From the NCBI GenBank assembly GCA_005862285.1, contig SZXW01000001.1, positions 62,001-126,000 on the forward strand: DNA of 64,000 bases. The letters run 5' to 3'. Source of the DNA: Chlorobium sp. (GTDB taxonomy: Bacteria > Bacteroidota > Chlorobiia > Chlorobiales > Chlorobiaceae). Positions within the stretch are counted from its first letter, which is position 1, and every line of letters begins with the position of its first letter. Positions 57,238-64,000 of this stretch are shown here, in pieces. The notes beneath the pieces are model-generated. The model worked only from the letters and a program-made list of their open reading frames with translations, made no database searches and was not told the origin of the DNA. A program made the position numbers and the translations under genes.

Positions 57238-57942
57238 ATGCAGCAGGAACGCAGATACGCCTTTATTTTCGACATGGACGGGGTGCTGACAGACAACATG
57301 AGGTTCCACGCCGAATCATGGGTCGAACTGTTCAGGGACTTCGGCCTCGAAGGGATGGATGCCGAAAGGTACCTGGTAGAAACAGCCGGTATGAGGGGCC
57401 TCGATGTGCTTCGTTACTTCCTCGACCCGAACATCAGCCACACTGAAGCCGAACGACTTACCGATTTCAAGGATTTCCTCTACAGGGTCATGTCCCGTGA
57501 CCGGATAAAACCGATGCCCGGCCTCGGAGCATTCCTCGATACCTCGGCATACACGCAGATCAGGCTCGCTCTCGGTACCGGGTCCGGTCCGACCAATATC
57601 AGATACGTTCTCGGTCTCCTGAACCTCTCGAATGCCTTCGACGCTGTCGTGAGCGCATACGATGTCGAGAATGGCAAACCTCATCCGGACATTTTTCTCC
57701 GCGCCGCCGAGCTGCTCGAAGTCAATCCTGCGGGCTGTATCGTTTTCGAGGATGCGCTCCCCGGAATCGAGGCTGCAAGGAATGCCGGCATGCAGTGCGT
57801 AGCCGTCACGACGACAAACAAGGCCGCAGCTTTTGAGGGATTCGACAATGTTCTTCAGGTTATCGACGATTTTACGCAGCTTGCGCCGGGCGATCTCATC
57901 GAGAAACTCTCGGCGAAGCACTCATCAATGACCCTTTTATAA
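57238..57942 (+). CDS. HAD-superfamily phosphatase (phosphoglucomutase-like)
   Basis: 234 residues, subfamily IA with a helical cap. Motif I FDMDGVLTDN with Asp12 (nucleophile) and Asp14 intact; motif II LALGTGSGPTN; motif IV VFEDALPGIEAARNAGM. Resembles beta-phosphoglucomutase and sugar-phosphate phosphatases, substrate unknown. Sits between trpS (5 bases) and argS (14 bases). Confidence 0.9.
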   Translation: MQQERRYAFIFDMDGVLTDNMRFHAESWVELFRDFGLEGMDAERYLVETAGMRGLDVLRYFLDPNISHTEAERLTDFKDFLYRVMSRDRIKPMPGLGAFLDTSAYTQIRLALGTGSGPTNIRYVLGLLNLSNAFDAVVSAYDVENGKPHPDIFLRAAELLEVNPAGCIVFEDALPGIEAARNAGMQCVAVTTTNKAAAFEGFDNVLQVIDDFTQLAPGDLIEKLSAKHSSMTLL

Positions 57943-57956
57943 ACATCAATAAATAA

Positions 57957-59609
57957 ATGAAAGATTTTCTTTACAACGCCTTAGAAAAAGCTCTTGAAGC
58001 AAAAGGCATAGAGCCAAATAAGACATTTCAGATTGAAACGCCTACAAATAAAAATTTTGGCAATTATTCAGCAAACACTGCGTTAATATTTGCCAAATCA
58101 TGTGATACCAACCCACGTATTTTAGCTGAAGAAATAATTCAAAAACTTGAAGTCCCTCAGGCAGAAAAAATTGAAGTAGCTGGACCTGGGTTCATTAACT
58201 TTTTCCTCTCTTCAAACTGCATAATGGAGTCTGTAGAAAAGATTCTTAAGGAAGGAGACCATTATGGCAAAGGCACTGAGGGAATGGGCAAAACCGCCAT
58301 CGTCGAGTATGTCAGCGCCAATCCAACGGGACCGCTCACGATCGGCAGAGGAAGAGGCGGGGTGCTCGGTGACTGCATTGCCAATCTTCTCGATGCCCAG
58401 GGGTACAGCGTTACCCGTGAATATTACTACAACGATGCTGGGAAGCAGATGAAGATTCTCGCTGAATCCGTCCGATTCCGCTACCTCCAGCTCTGCGGTC
58501 AGGATATCGTTTTCCCGGAATCGCACTACCAGGGTGATTATATCAGGGATATTGCCGAAGTGCTCTTCATGGAACACAGTTCCGGACTTGTCGAGACCGC
58601 TGAACTTGAAATTTTCAAGGAAGCTGCCGAAACAATAATTTTCAGTTCAATAAGGAAAACCCTCGAACGGCTTGGCATTCTCCATGACTCTTTTTTCAAC
58701 GAGCATACGCTGTATATCGCTTCGAACGACGGTGTCTCGCCCAACCAGGGGGTGATCGACGCGCTCCGTTCAAAAGGATTCATCGGTGAATATGACGGCG
58801 CCACATGGTTTATGACCACAAAACTCGGGCAGGAAAAAGACAAGGTCCTTATAAAATCATCGGGCGAGCCCAGTTACAGGCTTCCCGACATAGCCTATCA
58901 TATTACCAAGTTTGACCGTAACTTCGACAGGATGGTCAATGTTTTCGGTGCTGACCATATCGACGAGTATCCCGATGTACTGGAAGCACTGAACATTCTC
59001 GGTTACGAAACCGACCGTATCGATATCGCGATCAACCAGTTTGTAACGACCACGGTTGACGGGCAGACCCTGAAAATGTCGACCCGAAAAGGCAATGCCG
59101 ACCTGCTCGACGACCTGATAGAGGATGTCGGCCCCGATGCCACCCGTCTGTTCTTCATTATGCGAAGCAAGGATTCACACCTGAATTTCGATGTGGAACT
59201 TGCCAAAAAGCAATCCAAGGACAATCCGGTCTTTTATCTGCAGTATGCCCATGCGAGAATCTGCAGCCTTCTGAGGATGGCAAAACAGGAAACGGGTTTC
59301 GACCCTGAATCCGATACGGATTATCATGTGATGCAGCAGCTCCTGTCTCCTTCGGAAATCCAGCTTGGGTTCGCCCTGCTCGAATATCCTCACTGGATAA
59401 AGACCAGCCTGCGGCTGCTCGAACCACAGAAGATGGTTGAGTACCTGCATACTCTTGCGGAGCAGTATCACCGGTTTTACCAGGAATGTCCGATTATCAA
59501 GGCCGAACCGGAAATTTCAAAAGCAAGGCTCATGCTGTCGGTGGCGACGAGGCAGGTTTTGCGCAACGGCTTCAAGGTGCTCGGTATATCAGCCCCTGAA
59601 TCGATGTGA
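57957..59609 (+). CDS. argS: Arginyl-tRNA synthetase with compositionally distinct N-terminal part
   Basis: Class I synthetase charging tRNA-Arg, 550 residues. N-terminal Add-1 domain 1-100, then [17 protein letters not shown] in place of the HIGH signature (T128-I-G-R131) and MSTRKGN as the KMSKS counterpart; DALR anticodon-binding domain at the C terminus. The first 100 codons are AT-rich: by hand count 28 of 100 third positions are G/C against 26 of the next 40. The change falls near 58260. The frame is uninterrupted, so the gene should be functional. This looks like recombination replacing the 5' end, or strong local selection on codons. Confidence 0.95.
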   Translation: MKDFLYNALEKALEAKGIEPNKTFQIETPTNKNFGNYSANTALIFAKSCDTNPRILAEEIIQKLEVPQAEKIEVAGPGFINFFLSSNCIMESVEKILKEGDHYGKGTEGMGKTAIVEYVSANPTGPLTIGRGRGGVLGDCIANLLDAQGYSVTREYYYNDAGKQMKILAESVRFRYLQLCGQDIVFPESHYQGDYIRDIAEVLFMEHSSGLVETAELEIFKEAAETIIFSSIRKTLERLGILHDSFFNEHTLYIASNDGVSPNQGVIDALRSKGFIGEYDGATWFMTTKLGQEKDKVLIKSSGEPSYRLPDIAYHITKFDRNFDRMVNVFGADHIDEYPDVLEALNILGYETDRIDIAINQFVTTTVDGQTLKMSTRKGNADLLDDLIEDVGPDATRLFFIMRSKDSHLNFDVELAKKQSKDNPVFYLQYAHARICSLLRMAKQETGFDPESDTDYHVMQQLLSPSEIQLGFALLEYPHWIKTSLRLLEPQKMVEYLHTLAEQYHRFYQECPIIKAEPEISKARLMLSVATRQVLRNGFKVLGISAPESM

Positions 59610-59617
59610 TGACGTCT

Positions 59618-60220
59618 TTATTTCCTGTAGAGACCCTGTTCGGTGATATATCGGCGGACTGAAGGAGGAACGAGGTTTTCAATAGACCGTCCGGTTGCCG
59701 CAAGCTCCCTGATATCCGTTGATGAAACAGGATAACTGAAATCGATGAATGTCACATTTTCCGGCAGATCCTTCCATTCATCCGTTGCTGCAGTCAAGTA
59801 CTCTTTTTCAGTTGTCATCCTTCTGAAAACAGCTATCCGGCATAATGAACAGAGCTTTTCATGCTCTTTCCAGAGAGGAAATTCCCTGAAACTGTCTTCG
59901 CCGAGCAGAAGAGTGATTCCGGCTTTAGGATAAAGATTTTTGATATAATGCAGAAGATCGACCGTGTATGATGGCTGACGCTTCTCGAGCTCCCATCCGC
60001 TCACTTCGCACGTTGTACCGGTAAGATTTATTTCAGCGGCGAAAAGCTCAGCCATATGCTTTCGTTGCGAATCGGAAGCACCCCTTGTCTGTTTGAGGGG
60101 ATTGTTGGATACGGAAATAACGATGCGGTCGATGGCAAGAAGCTCTCTGGCGAAAAGACAGAGAGCGAGATGACCATTATGCGGGGGATCGAATGTTCCG
60201 CCGAAAACCGCCAGATGCAC
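59618..60220 (-). CDS. nadD: Nicotinate-nucleotide adenylyltransferase
   Basis: Makes nicotinate adenine dinucleotide from NaMN and ATP in NAD synthesis. VFGGTFDPPHNGHLAL is the nucleotide-binding start, SNNPLKQ and SSTDIRELAATGRSI follow the family. 200 residues; the start is GTG (60220), reading MHLAVFGG. Twelve bases after bamD. Together with nadK it is one of two NAD(P)-pathway genes in the window. Confidence 0.95.
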   Translation of the reverse strand: MHLAVFGGTFDPPHNGHLALCLFARELLAIDRIVISVSNNPLKQTRGASDSQRKHMAELFAAEINLTGTTCEVSGWELEKRQPSYTVDLLHYIKNLYPKAGITLLLGEDSFREFPLWKEHEKLCSLCRIAVFRRMTTEKEYLTAATDEWKDLPENVTFIDFSYPVSSTDIRELAATGRSIENLVPPSVRRYITEQGLYRK

Positions 60221-60232
60221 TGTCAGAAAGGA

Positions 60233-61129
60233 TTAGCTGTTCTTCAGATTCTGGGAAATTTTCTCCCTGATGCCCTGCATCTGTTTCTGTTTTTCCGGAT
60301 AAATCTGAAGGTACAGATCAAGGGCCTGACTGGCATCGAACCATTTCTTGCGTTTTACCAGCATATCGATTTTCCCTGTCCAGGCCTGCTGAATAAAGCT
60401 TGAATCCGGATAACGCCGTATGATTTCATCATAGTAGATTCCTGCAGCTCTGTACTTTTTAAGCTGAACATAGTTCTTTGCTATAAAAAACGAATGTTTG
60501 GCAAGCTTTTCTTTCAGAACCGGAATAGCTTTTGCCGCATACCGCAACGTATCGATCTTTCCAAACTGTGCTTTTGTCGATTCATAACTTTCCCTGTAGG
60601 ATGGATTGTCCGGATTGACCTTCATTAACTGCCGGTAGGTCTCGAGGTCATTTGTAATCTTTGCTGAATCGGCCTCAGGATAAAGCTCCAGAAAGAGGGA
60701 AAACTGTTCGATTGCCTTGACGGAATGCTGCTGGTCGAGTTCAAACTGGGGTGAAAGCTTTTCATAGGATTTTGCGAGCATGAACTGGGCGGCCTTTGCA
60801 TACCTTGATGAAGGAACCTGTTTGAGAAGACGGGAATAGGAGTCAGCTGCGAGCAGATACTGTTTGTCATTATAATAAGACTGCGCAAGCAGGAACAGCA
60901 CATCACCTTCAAGAGCTGTCGCCCTTGATGTAAAAATCAGCGACTCGAGCTTGAGAGCTGCTTCATCGTATTTTCTTTTATCATAAAGAGTCTGTGCCTT
61001 AGCAAAATCTTCCTTGACTTTTGATGAGGCAGAACCTGCAGGCTTCGTTGAGGAACATCCTGAAATTGTCAGTATACCTATGACAAAAAGTGCCAGTACC
61101 GGACGTGCAAACATTCTTACACCAGACAT
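60233..61129 (-). CDS. bamD: Outer-membrane assembly lipoprotein BamD
   Basis: 298 residues. Lipoprotein signal ending ISGC (Cys25), then about five TPR-like repeats (AQTLYDKRKYDEAALKL, AQSYYNDKQYLLAADSY, FMLAKSYEKL, IAKNYVQLKKYRAAGIYYDE). BamD is the essential lipoprotein of the beta-barrel assembly machine in the outer membrane. AAGGGAG eight bases before the first ATG fixes the start. Ends 12 bases before nadD. Confidence 0.93.
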   Translation of the reverse strand: MSGVRMFARPVLALFVIGILTISGCSSTKPAGSASSKVKEDFAKAQTLYDKRKYDEAALKLESLIFTSRATALEGDVLFLLAQSYYNDKQYLLAADSYSRLLKQVPSSRYAKAAQFMLAKSYEKLSPQFELDQQHSVKAIEQFSLFLELYPEADSAKITNDLETYRQLMKVNPDNPSYRESYESTKAQFGKIDTLRYAAKAIPVLKEKLAKHSFFIAKNYVQLKKYRAAGIYYDEIIRRYPDSSFIQQAWTGKIDMLVKRKKWFDASQALDLYLQIYPEKQKQMQGIREKISQNLKNS

Positions 61130-61617
61130 AGAAAATACTCCCTTATCCTTTTTTAAAAAAATATTCAGCTAACAGATCGACATACATAGACTCACGCCCC
61201 ATCAGGAGAATGCATCTATACGCTATCCCCGATCAATCCGGAAAATTCCGGAGGCCGATTTCGTAACCGGATTTATACTGTCCTCGCAACGTCCACATGT
61301 TGAGATATCGAATATCCTGTACAATGCATAGAATTACGGCGAGTTATGGATAACTGTCAACACTAAAATACTATATCTTTCAATATTACTATCTCTTTTA
61401 CTGAGAAGCAAAAATGAATGCTTTTTTCTTCCATCGATCTCTTCCTGTTCGATTTTCCTGATTTCCGTACATTTCAATCAAAAGATAAATAACCGGAATA
61501 TTCATCCGGATTGCAGTCTCGATGATTATGCGTGATGTTCGAACCGGAAAATATATGGAAGGAATAAATGCAGGTTTGAAACAAAAACCGGATTCTATCA
61601 TAAGGCTGGGAGCATGT
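61130..61617. other. Gene-free region between tRNA-Ala and bamD
   Basis: 488 AT-rich bases. Minus-strand promoter for bamD must be at its left end. Short frames here look like chance; no repeat or RNA recognised apart from the adjacent tRNA. Confidence 0.6.
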
Positions 61618-61689
61618 GGAGCTTAGGGGAGTCGAACCCCTGACCTTCTCATTGCGAACGAGACGCTCTACCAACTGAGCTAAAGCCCC
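61618..61689 (-). tRNA. tRNA-Ala, anticodon CGC
   Basis: 72-nucleotide cloverleaf: acceptor GGGGCTT/AAGCTCC with the G3-U70 pair that identifies alanine tRNAs, D arm GCTC/GAGC, anticodon stem with loop TTCGCAA (anticodon CGC, reads GCG), and T arm AGGGG TTCGACT CCCCT. The CCA end is not encoded (ACA follows). Confidence 0.96.
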
Positions 61690-61745
61690 ATCCAGTTTAT
61701 CCGAATTTCATAATCACCCGAAAAGAACTTTATTTATGAAATTGC

Positions 61746-61776
61746 AAAAAAAATAGCCTGCGATCAAGCAGGCTAT
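61746..61776 (-). terminator. Rho-independent terminator after atpH
   Basis: Stem ATAGCCTGC/GCAGGCTAT (61776-61768 with 61761-61753 on the minus strand), loop of six, then a run of seven or eight U. Ends the atpB-E-F-H transcript. Confidence 0.93.
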
Positions 61777-61800
61777 GGTAAAATAAATCGGGAAACAGAT

Positions 61801-62349
61801 TTACAAAGCTATTTCCGATACGAGAGTTTCCTTGAGCTTGAGAAGCTGGTGGCTGATGCTTCCGTCATAGATGGTATCCCCGATCTTGACGGAGACTCCA
61901 CCAAGAAGTTTTTCATCGAGGGACATCCTGGCTCGTACTTTTTTACCCGTTGAAACAGAAAGTTTTTCTATAAGCTGTTCAACCTGCTGATCGGATAGTT
62001 TCACTGCGCTTGTAACATCGACATTGATCACACCTCTCTTTTCATCGAGAAGTTCCTGAAACTCAGCGATGATTTCAGGCAACAATCCGGCACGTTTCTT
62101 CTTCGCGATAAGGCTTAAAAAAAGCAGCATTTTTTCACCGACGGAATCCCTGAAAACAGCTTCAAGAATATGAATTTTCTTATCGCCTTTAATAAGAGGG
62201 CTTCTCAGTGCGTGAACAAGATCCCGGGAGCTCTCAAGAGTCTCACCGATAATTTTAAGCTCATCGACAATCTGATCAAGAAACCCGCCAGCTTGAGCTG
62301 CAGACATAAGTGCTGTAGCATATCGACGGCTTGCAATTACACTTGACAT
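61801..62349 (-). CDS. atpH: ATP synthase delta subunit
   Basis: Peripheral-stalk delta subunit joining F1 to the b subunits. 182 residues; ASRRYATALMSAA at the start, LLPEIIAEFQELLDEKRGV and DEKLLGGVSVKIGDTIYDGSI are family hallmarks. Eleven bases after atpF. A terminator follows, so atpA and atpG are not immediately downstream as they are in most operons. Confidence 0.94.
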   Translation of the reverse strand: MSSVIASRRYATALMSAAQAGGFLDQIVDELKIIGETLESSRDLVHALRSPLIKGDKKIHILEAVFRDSVGEKMLLFLSLIAKKKRAGLLPEIIAEFQELLDEKRGVINVDVTSAVKLSDQQVEQLIEKLSVSTGKKVRARMSLDEKLLGGVSVKIGDTIYDGSISHQLLKLKETLVSEIAL

Positions 62350-62360
62350 GTCGTGCGGTT

Positions 62361-62888
62361 TCAGTTACGTTTTGTTGAAAGATCCTGTATCATGCTGTCA
62401 ACGATCTTTTTCTGAAGATCAGCATCAAGGGTTGTTTTAATTATTTTTTCAGCGCCCTTGACAGCAAGATCGGCCACCTCGTTTCTCAGGACATCGAGTG
62501 CGCGGCGTTTTTCCTGCTCGATTTCATCTTTCGCATTTGAAATCATTTTTTTCGATTCTGCCTGGGCCTTCTCGGAAATATCGGCACGAAGCTTGTCAGC
62601 GTATTCCTTTCCTTCACGGATAATCCTGTCAGCTTCGGCATCGGCTTTTGCAAGCGTATCCCTGTTTTTCTTCAGAATCGCCTCAGCCTCTTCCTTGGCT
62701 TTGTGTGCACGATCGATGGAAGACTGAATTCCTTTCTCACGCTCATCGAGAGCTGAAATAATAGGGCCCCATGCAATCTTTTTAAGAATGATCAGCACAA
62801 TCACGAATGTAATTGCAGTCCAGAAGATAAGACCGGGATTCGGGCTCAGGAGACTGCCGGCAAGAAGTATGTTTCCCGACGTAAGCAT
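62361..62888 (-). CDS. atpF: ATP synthase b subunit
   Basis: 175 residues: N-terminal membrane helix ([20 protein letters not shown], about 19-38) and a long charged coiled coil ([20 protein letters not shown]) forming the stator. ATG 62888 has AAGGAAA eight bases upstream; a TTG two codons earlier is unlikely. Between atpE (101 bases) and atpH. Confidence 0.94.
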   Translation of the reverse strand: MLTSGNILLAGSLLSPNPGLIFWTAITFVIVLIILKKIAWGPIISALDEREKGIQSSIDRAHKAKEEAEAILKKNRDTLAKADAEADRIIREGKEYADKLRADISEKAQAESKKMISNAKDEIEQEKRRALDVLRNEVADLAVKGAEKIIKTTLDADLQKKIVDSMIQDLSTKRN

Positions 62889-62989
62889 GAACAATTTTTC
62901 CTTTAACGTGTTAATAAAGCCCGATTGCAGTCTGCCGAAACATCTGCAATCGGGATTTCTCCGGTATCAAGCAGAGGCTTTCCCTCCGA

Positions 62990-63211
62990 TTACTTAAGAG
63001 CGAGAAGCACGCAGATAACTTCGCCGAACAGAGCAACACCTTCAATAAGAGCTGCTGCGATAATCATGGTTGTACGGATATCAGCGGTAGCTTCCGGCTG
63101 ACGAGCAACGCCTTCGGCTGCTGAAGCAGCAACATTACCAATACCGAGGCCAGCACCGATAACAGCAAGACCTGCGCCAATACCTGCTCCTAAAAATCCC
63201 AAACCTTCCAT
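62990..63211 (-). CDS. atpE: ATP synthase c subunit
   Basis: 73-residue rotor-ring hairpin. GAGIGAGLAVIGAGLGIGNV forms helix one, the polar loop ARQPEA follows, and helix two has the ion-carrying Glu in ALIEGVALFGEV. No Na+-type motif is evident, so protons are expected. Strong GGAGG Shine-Dalgarno. Confidence 0.96.
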   Translation of the reverse strand: MEGLGFLGAGIGAGLAVIGAGLGIGNVAASAAEGVARQPEATADIRTTMIIAAALIEGVALFGEVICVLLALK

Positions 63212-63310
63212 ATTTAAATTACCTCCGTTTATTTGTTGTAAGTTTTTTGCTAATTCACTTAGCGTTTTAAAACAAGTTAAGAAAAACCAAGACCGCCTGA
63301 CCGCCTCACA

Positions 63311-64000
63311 TCAATGGTGAGCTGCTCCAGCTTCATGCTCTTCATGTCCTTCGTGAGCTGATGCAAGACCGATGAACAGCGCCGAAAGCATGGTGAAAAT
63401 GAAGGCCTGAAGAAATGCCACGAACAACTCGAGCAGGTAGATGAAAATAGAGAACGGGACCGACATCACTACCGCAACAATATAGCTTTTTAAAATAAAG
63501 CTGATAAAAATAAGGCTGAGAATCACGATGTGCCCGGCCGTCATGTTCGCGAACAACCGGATGGTGAGAGCGACAGGCTTTGTGAACAGTCCGATGAACT
63601 CGATCGGAATCATGATGATCCATAGTGCAGGGTGCGTACCGCCGGTCAGATGGGCCAGATACCCCTTGATGCCATGGGCTTTCAATGCTGCAACCTGGGT
63701 AATGAAGAAAGTGAATGTCGCCAGCGTAAGGGTCACGTTGATGTTGCCGGTAGCTGTCGAACCGTAGGGGACAAGACCGAGAAGGTTACAGAGCAGAATG
63801 AAAAAGAATACCGTCAGGAGATAATCGAGATACTTTGCATAATCCTTTCCGATATTGGCTTTTGCGACATCCACCCGGATAAACTCGACCAGGGCTTCCA
63901 GTGCATTTGTAAGCCCTTTCGGAGCCTGACGAGCGGTCATTTTTTTGTATTTTCCGCCTGCGAGTGCAAAAAGGGCGATAAGTATGGCTGAAACAACCCA
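63311..64000 (-). CDS. atpB: ATP synthase a subunit, 5' end outside the window
   Basis: Proton-channel subunit. The frame is still open at base 64000 (reading [11 protein letters not shown] before the internal Met at 63940), so the gene is cut by the window edge. Helices carry [17 protein letters not shown] with the essential Arg, and LLGLVPYG and [16 protein letters not shown]. The C-terminal tail is His/Glu-rich ([14 protein letters not shown]). First visible gene of atpB-E-F-H. Confidence 0.94.
   Translation of the reverse strand, partial: WVVSAILIALFALAGGKYKKMTARQAPKGLTNALEALVEFIRVDVAKANIGKDYAKYLDYLLTVFFFILLCNLLGLVPYGSTATGNINVTLTLATFTFFITQVAALKAHGIKGYLAHLTGGTHPALWIIMIPIEFIGLFTKPVALTIRLFANMTAGHIVILSLIFISFILKSYIVAVVMSVPFSIFIYLLELFVAFLQAFIFTMLSALFIGLASAHEGHEEHEAGAAHH

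Noticed and set aside
61398-61674. Two short overlapping minus-strand frames beside tRNA-Ala
   Set aside because: One begins inside the tRNA gene; composition is that of noncoding AT-rich sequence.

Overview
The window looks like about 64 kb of chromosome from a green sulfur bacterium (Chlorobiota, Chlorobium/Pelodictyon-like). This is inferred from several genes found together. They include reductive-TCA-cycle enzymes (aconitase, three-gene type B fumarate reductase), a bacterial deoxyhypusine-synthase-like gene, a half-length ClpB, an F0-only ATP synthase cluster, KDO (LPS core) synthesis, and a class of bacterial proteins shared with Bacteroidetes. No photosystem or chlorosome gene lies in the window, so the assignment is not proven. 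I saw no insertion sequence, prophage, integrase, CRISPR array or rRNA. Gene density is high and the window reads as ordinary core chromosome with a few accessory islands.

Layout, left to right. (1) 1-2.4 kb: 3' end of hemL with its terminator, then crcB with a DUF190 partner (fluoride export), a small membrane protein and a SOUL haem-binding lipoprotein. (2) 2.5-6.9 kb, plus strand: yqgF-pyrE-tyrA-nadK and a 484-residue protein I cannot name. (3) 6.9-11.3 kb: kdsA with a KdsC-like HAD protein that lacks the catalytic Asp; divergent from it the C-terminal half of ClpB and a secreted GH3 hexosaminidase; then a tiny Pro-rich secreted protein. (4) 11.6-19.9 kb: sixA, the lysC-purM-plsY-gpsA cluster, prmA, ppx and a methyltransferase. 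(5) 19.9-28.4 kb: fadD and a complete biotin operon birA-bioB-bioF-bioG-bioC-bioD-bioA with a clear BirA operator in front of birA. (6) 28.4-38.4 kb: a cell-wall amidase, topA, feoAB with a DtxR-like box, acnA and a HIT protein. (7) 38.5-46.9 kb, accessory in character: a lipoprotein, a CNNM/CBS protein, an OprC-like TonB receptor carrying a copper-site signature, a Cys-rich membrane protein, a lipoprotein cytochrome c, an eRF1-like protein, an ECF sigma factor with a membrane partner, and a DUF2127 protein. (8) 47.1-51.3 kb: frdCAB and a cyclase-family hydrolase. (9) 51.3-54 kb: a secreted HExxH protease behind a cluster of TGACACAA repeats, a PagL-like deacylase and RlpA. (10) 54-60.2 kb: transaldolase, the deoxyhypusine-synthase-like gene, the SRP RNA gene (ffs), trpS, a HAD phosphatase and an argS with a compositionally foreign 5' end, then nadD. 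(11) 60.2-64 kb: bamD, tRNA-Ala(CGC), and atpH-atpF-atpE-atpB, the last running off the window.

How the genes fit together. The biotin operon encodes every step from malonyl-ACP (BioC, BioG) to biotin plus the ligase that loads it onto carboxylases and represses the operon. AcnA and FrdABC are two steps of the reductive TCA cycle used for CO2 fixation. KdsA, PagL, BamD, RlpA, AmiC and GH3 serve the Gram-negative envelope. FeoAB, the OprC-like receptor and its neighbours look like metal acquisition. The most unusual items are the KdsC-like protein without its nucleophile, the half ClpB, the mosaic argS, the copper-receptor neighbourhood, the repeat cluster in front of the secreted protease, and the unassigned 484-residue protein.
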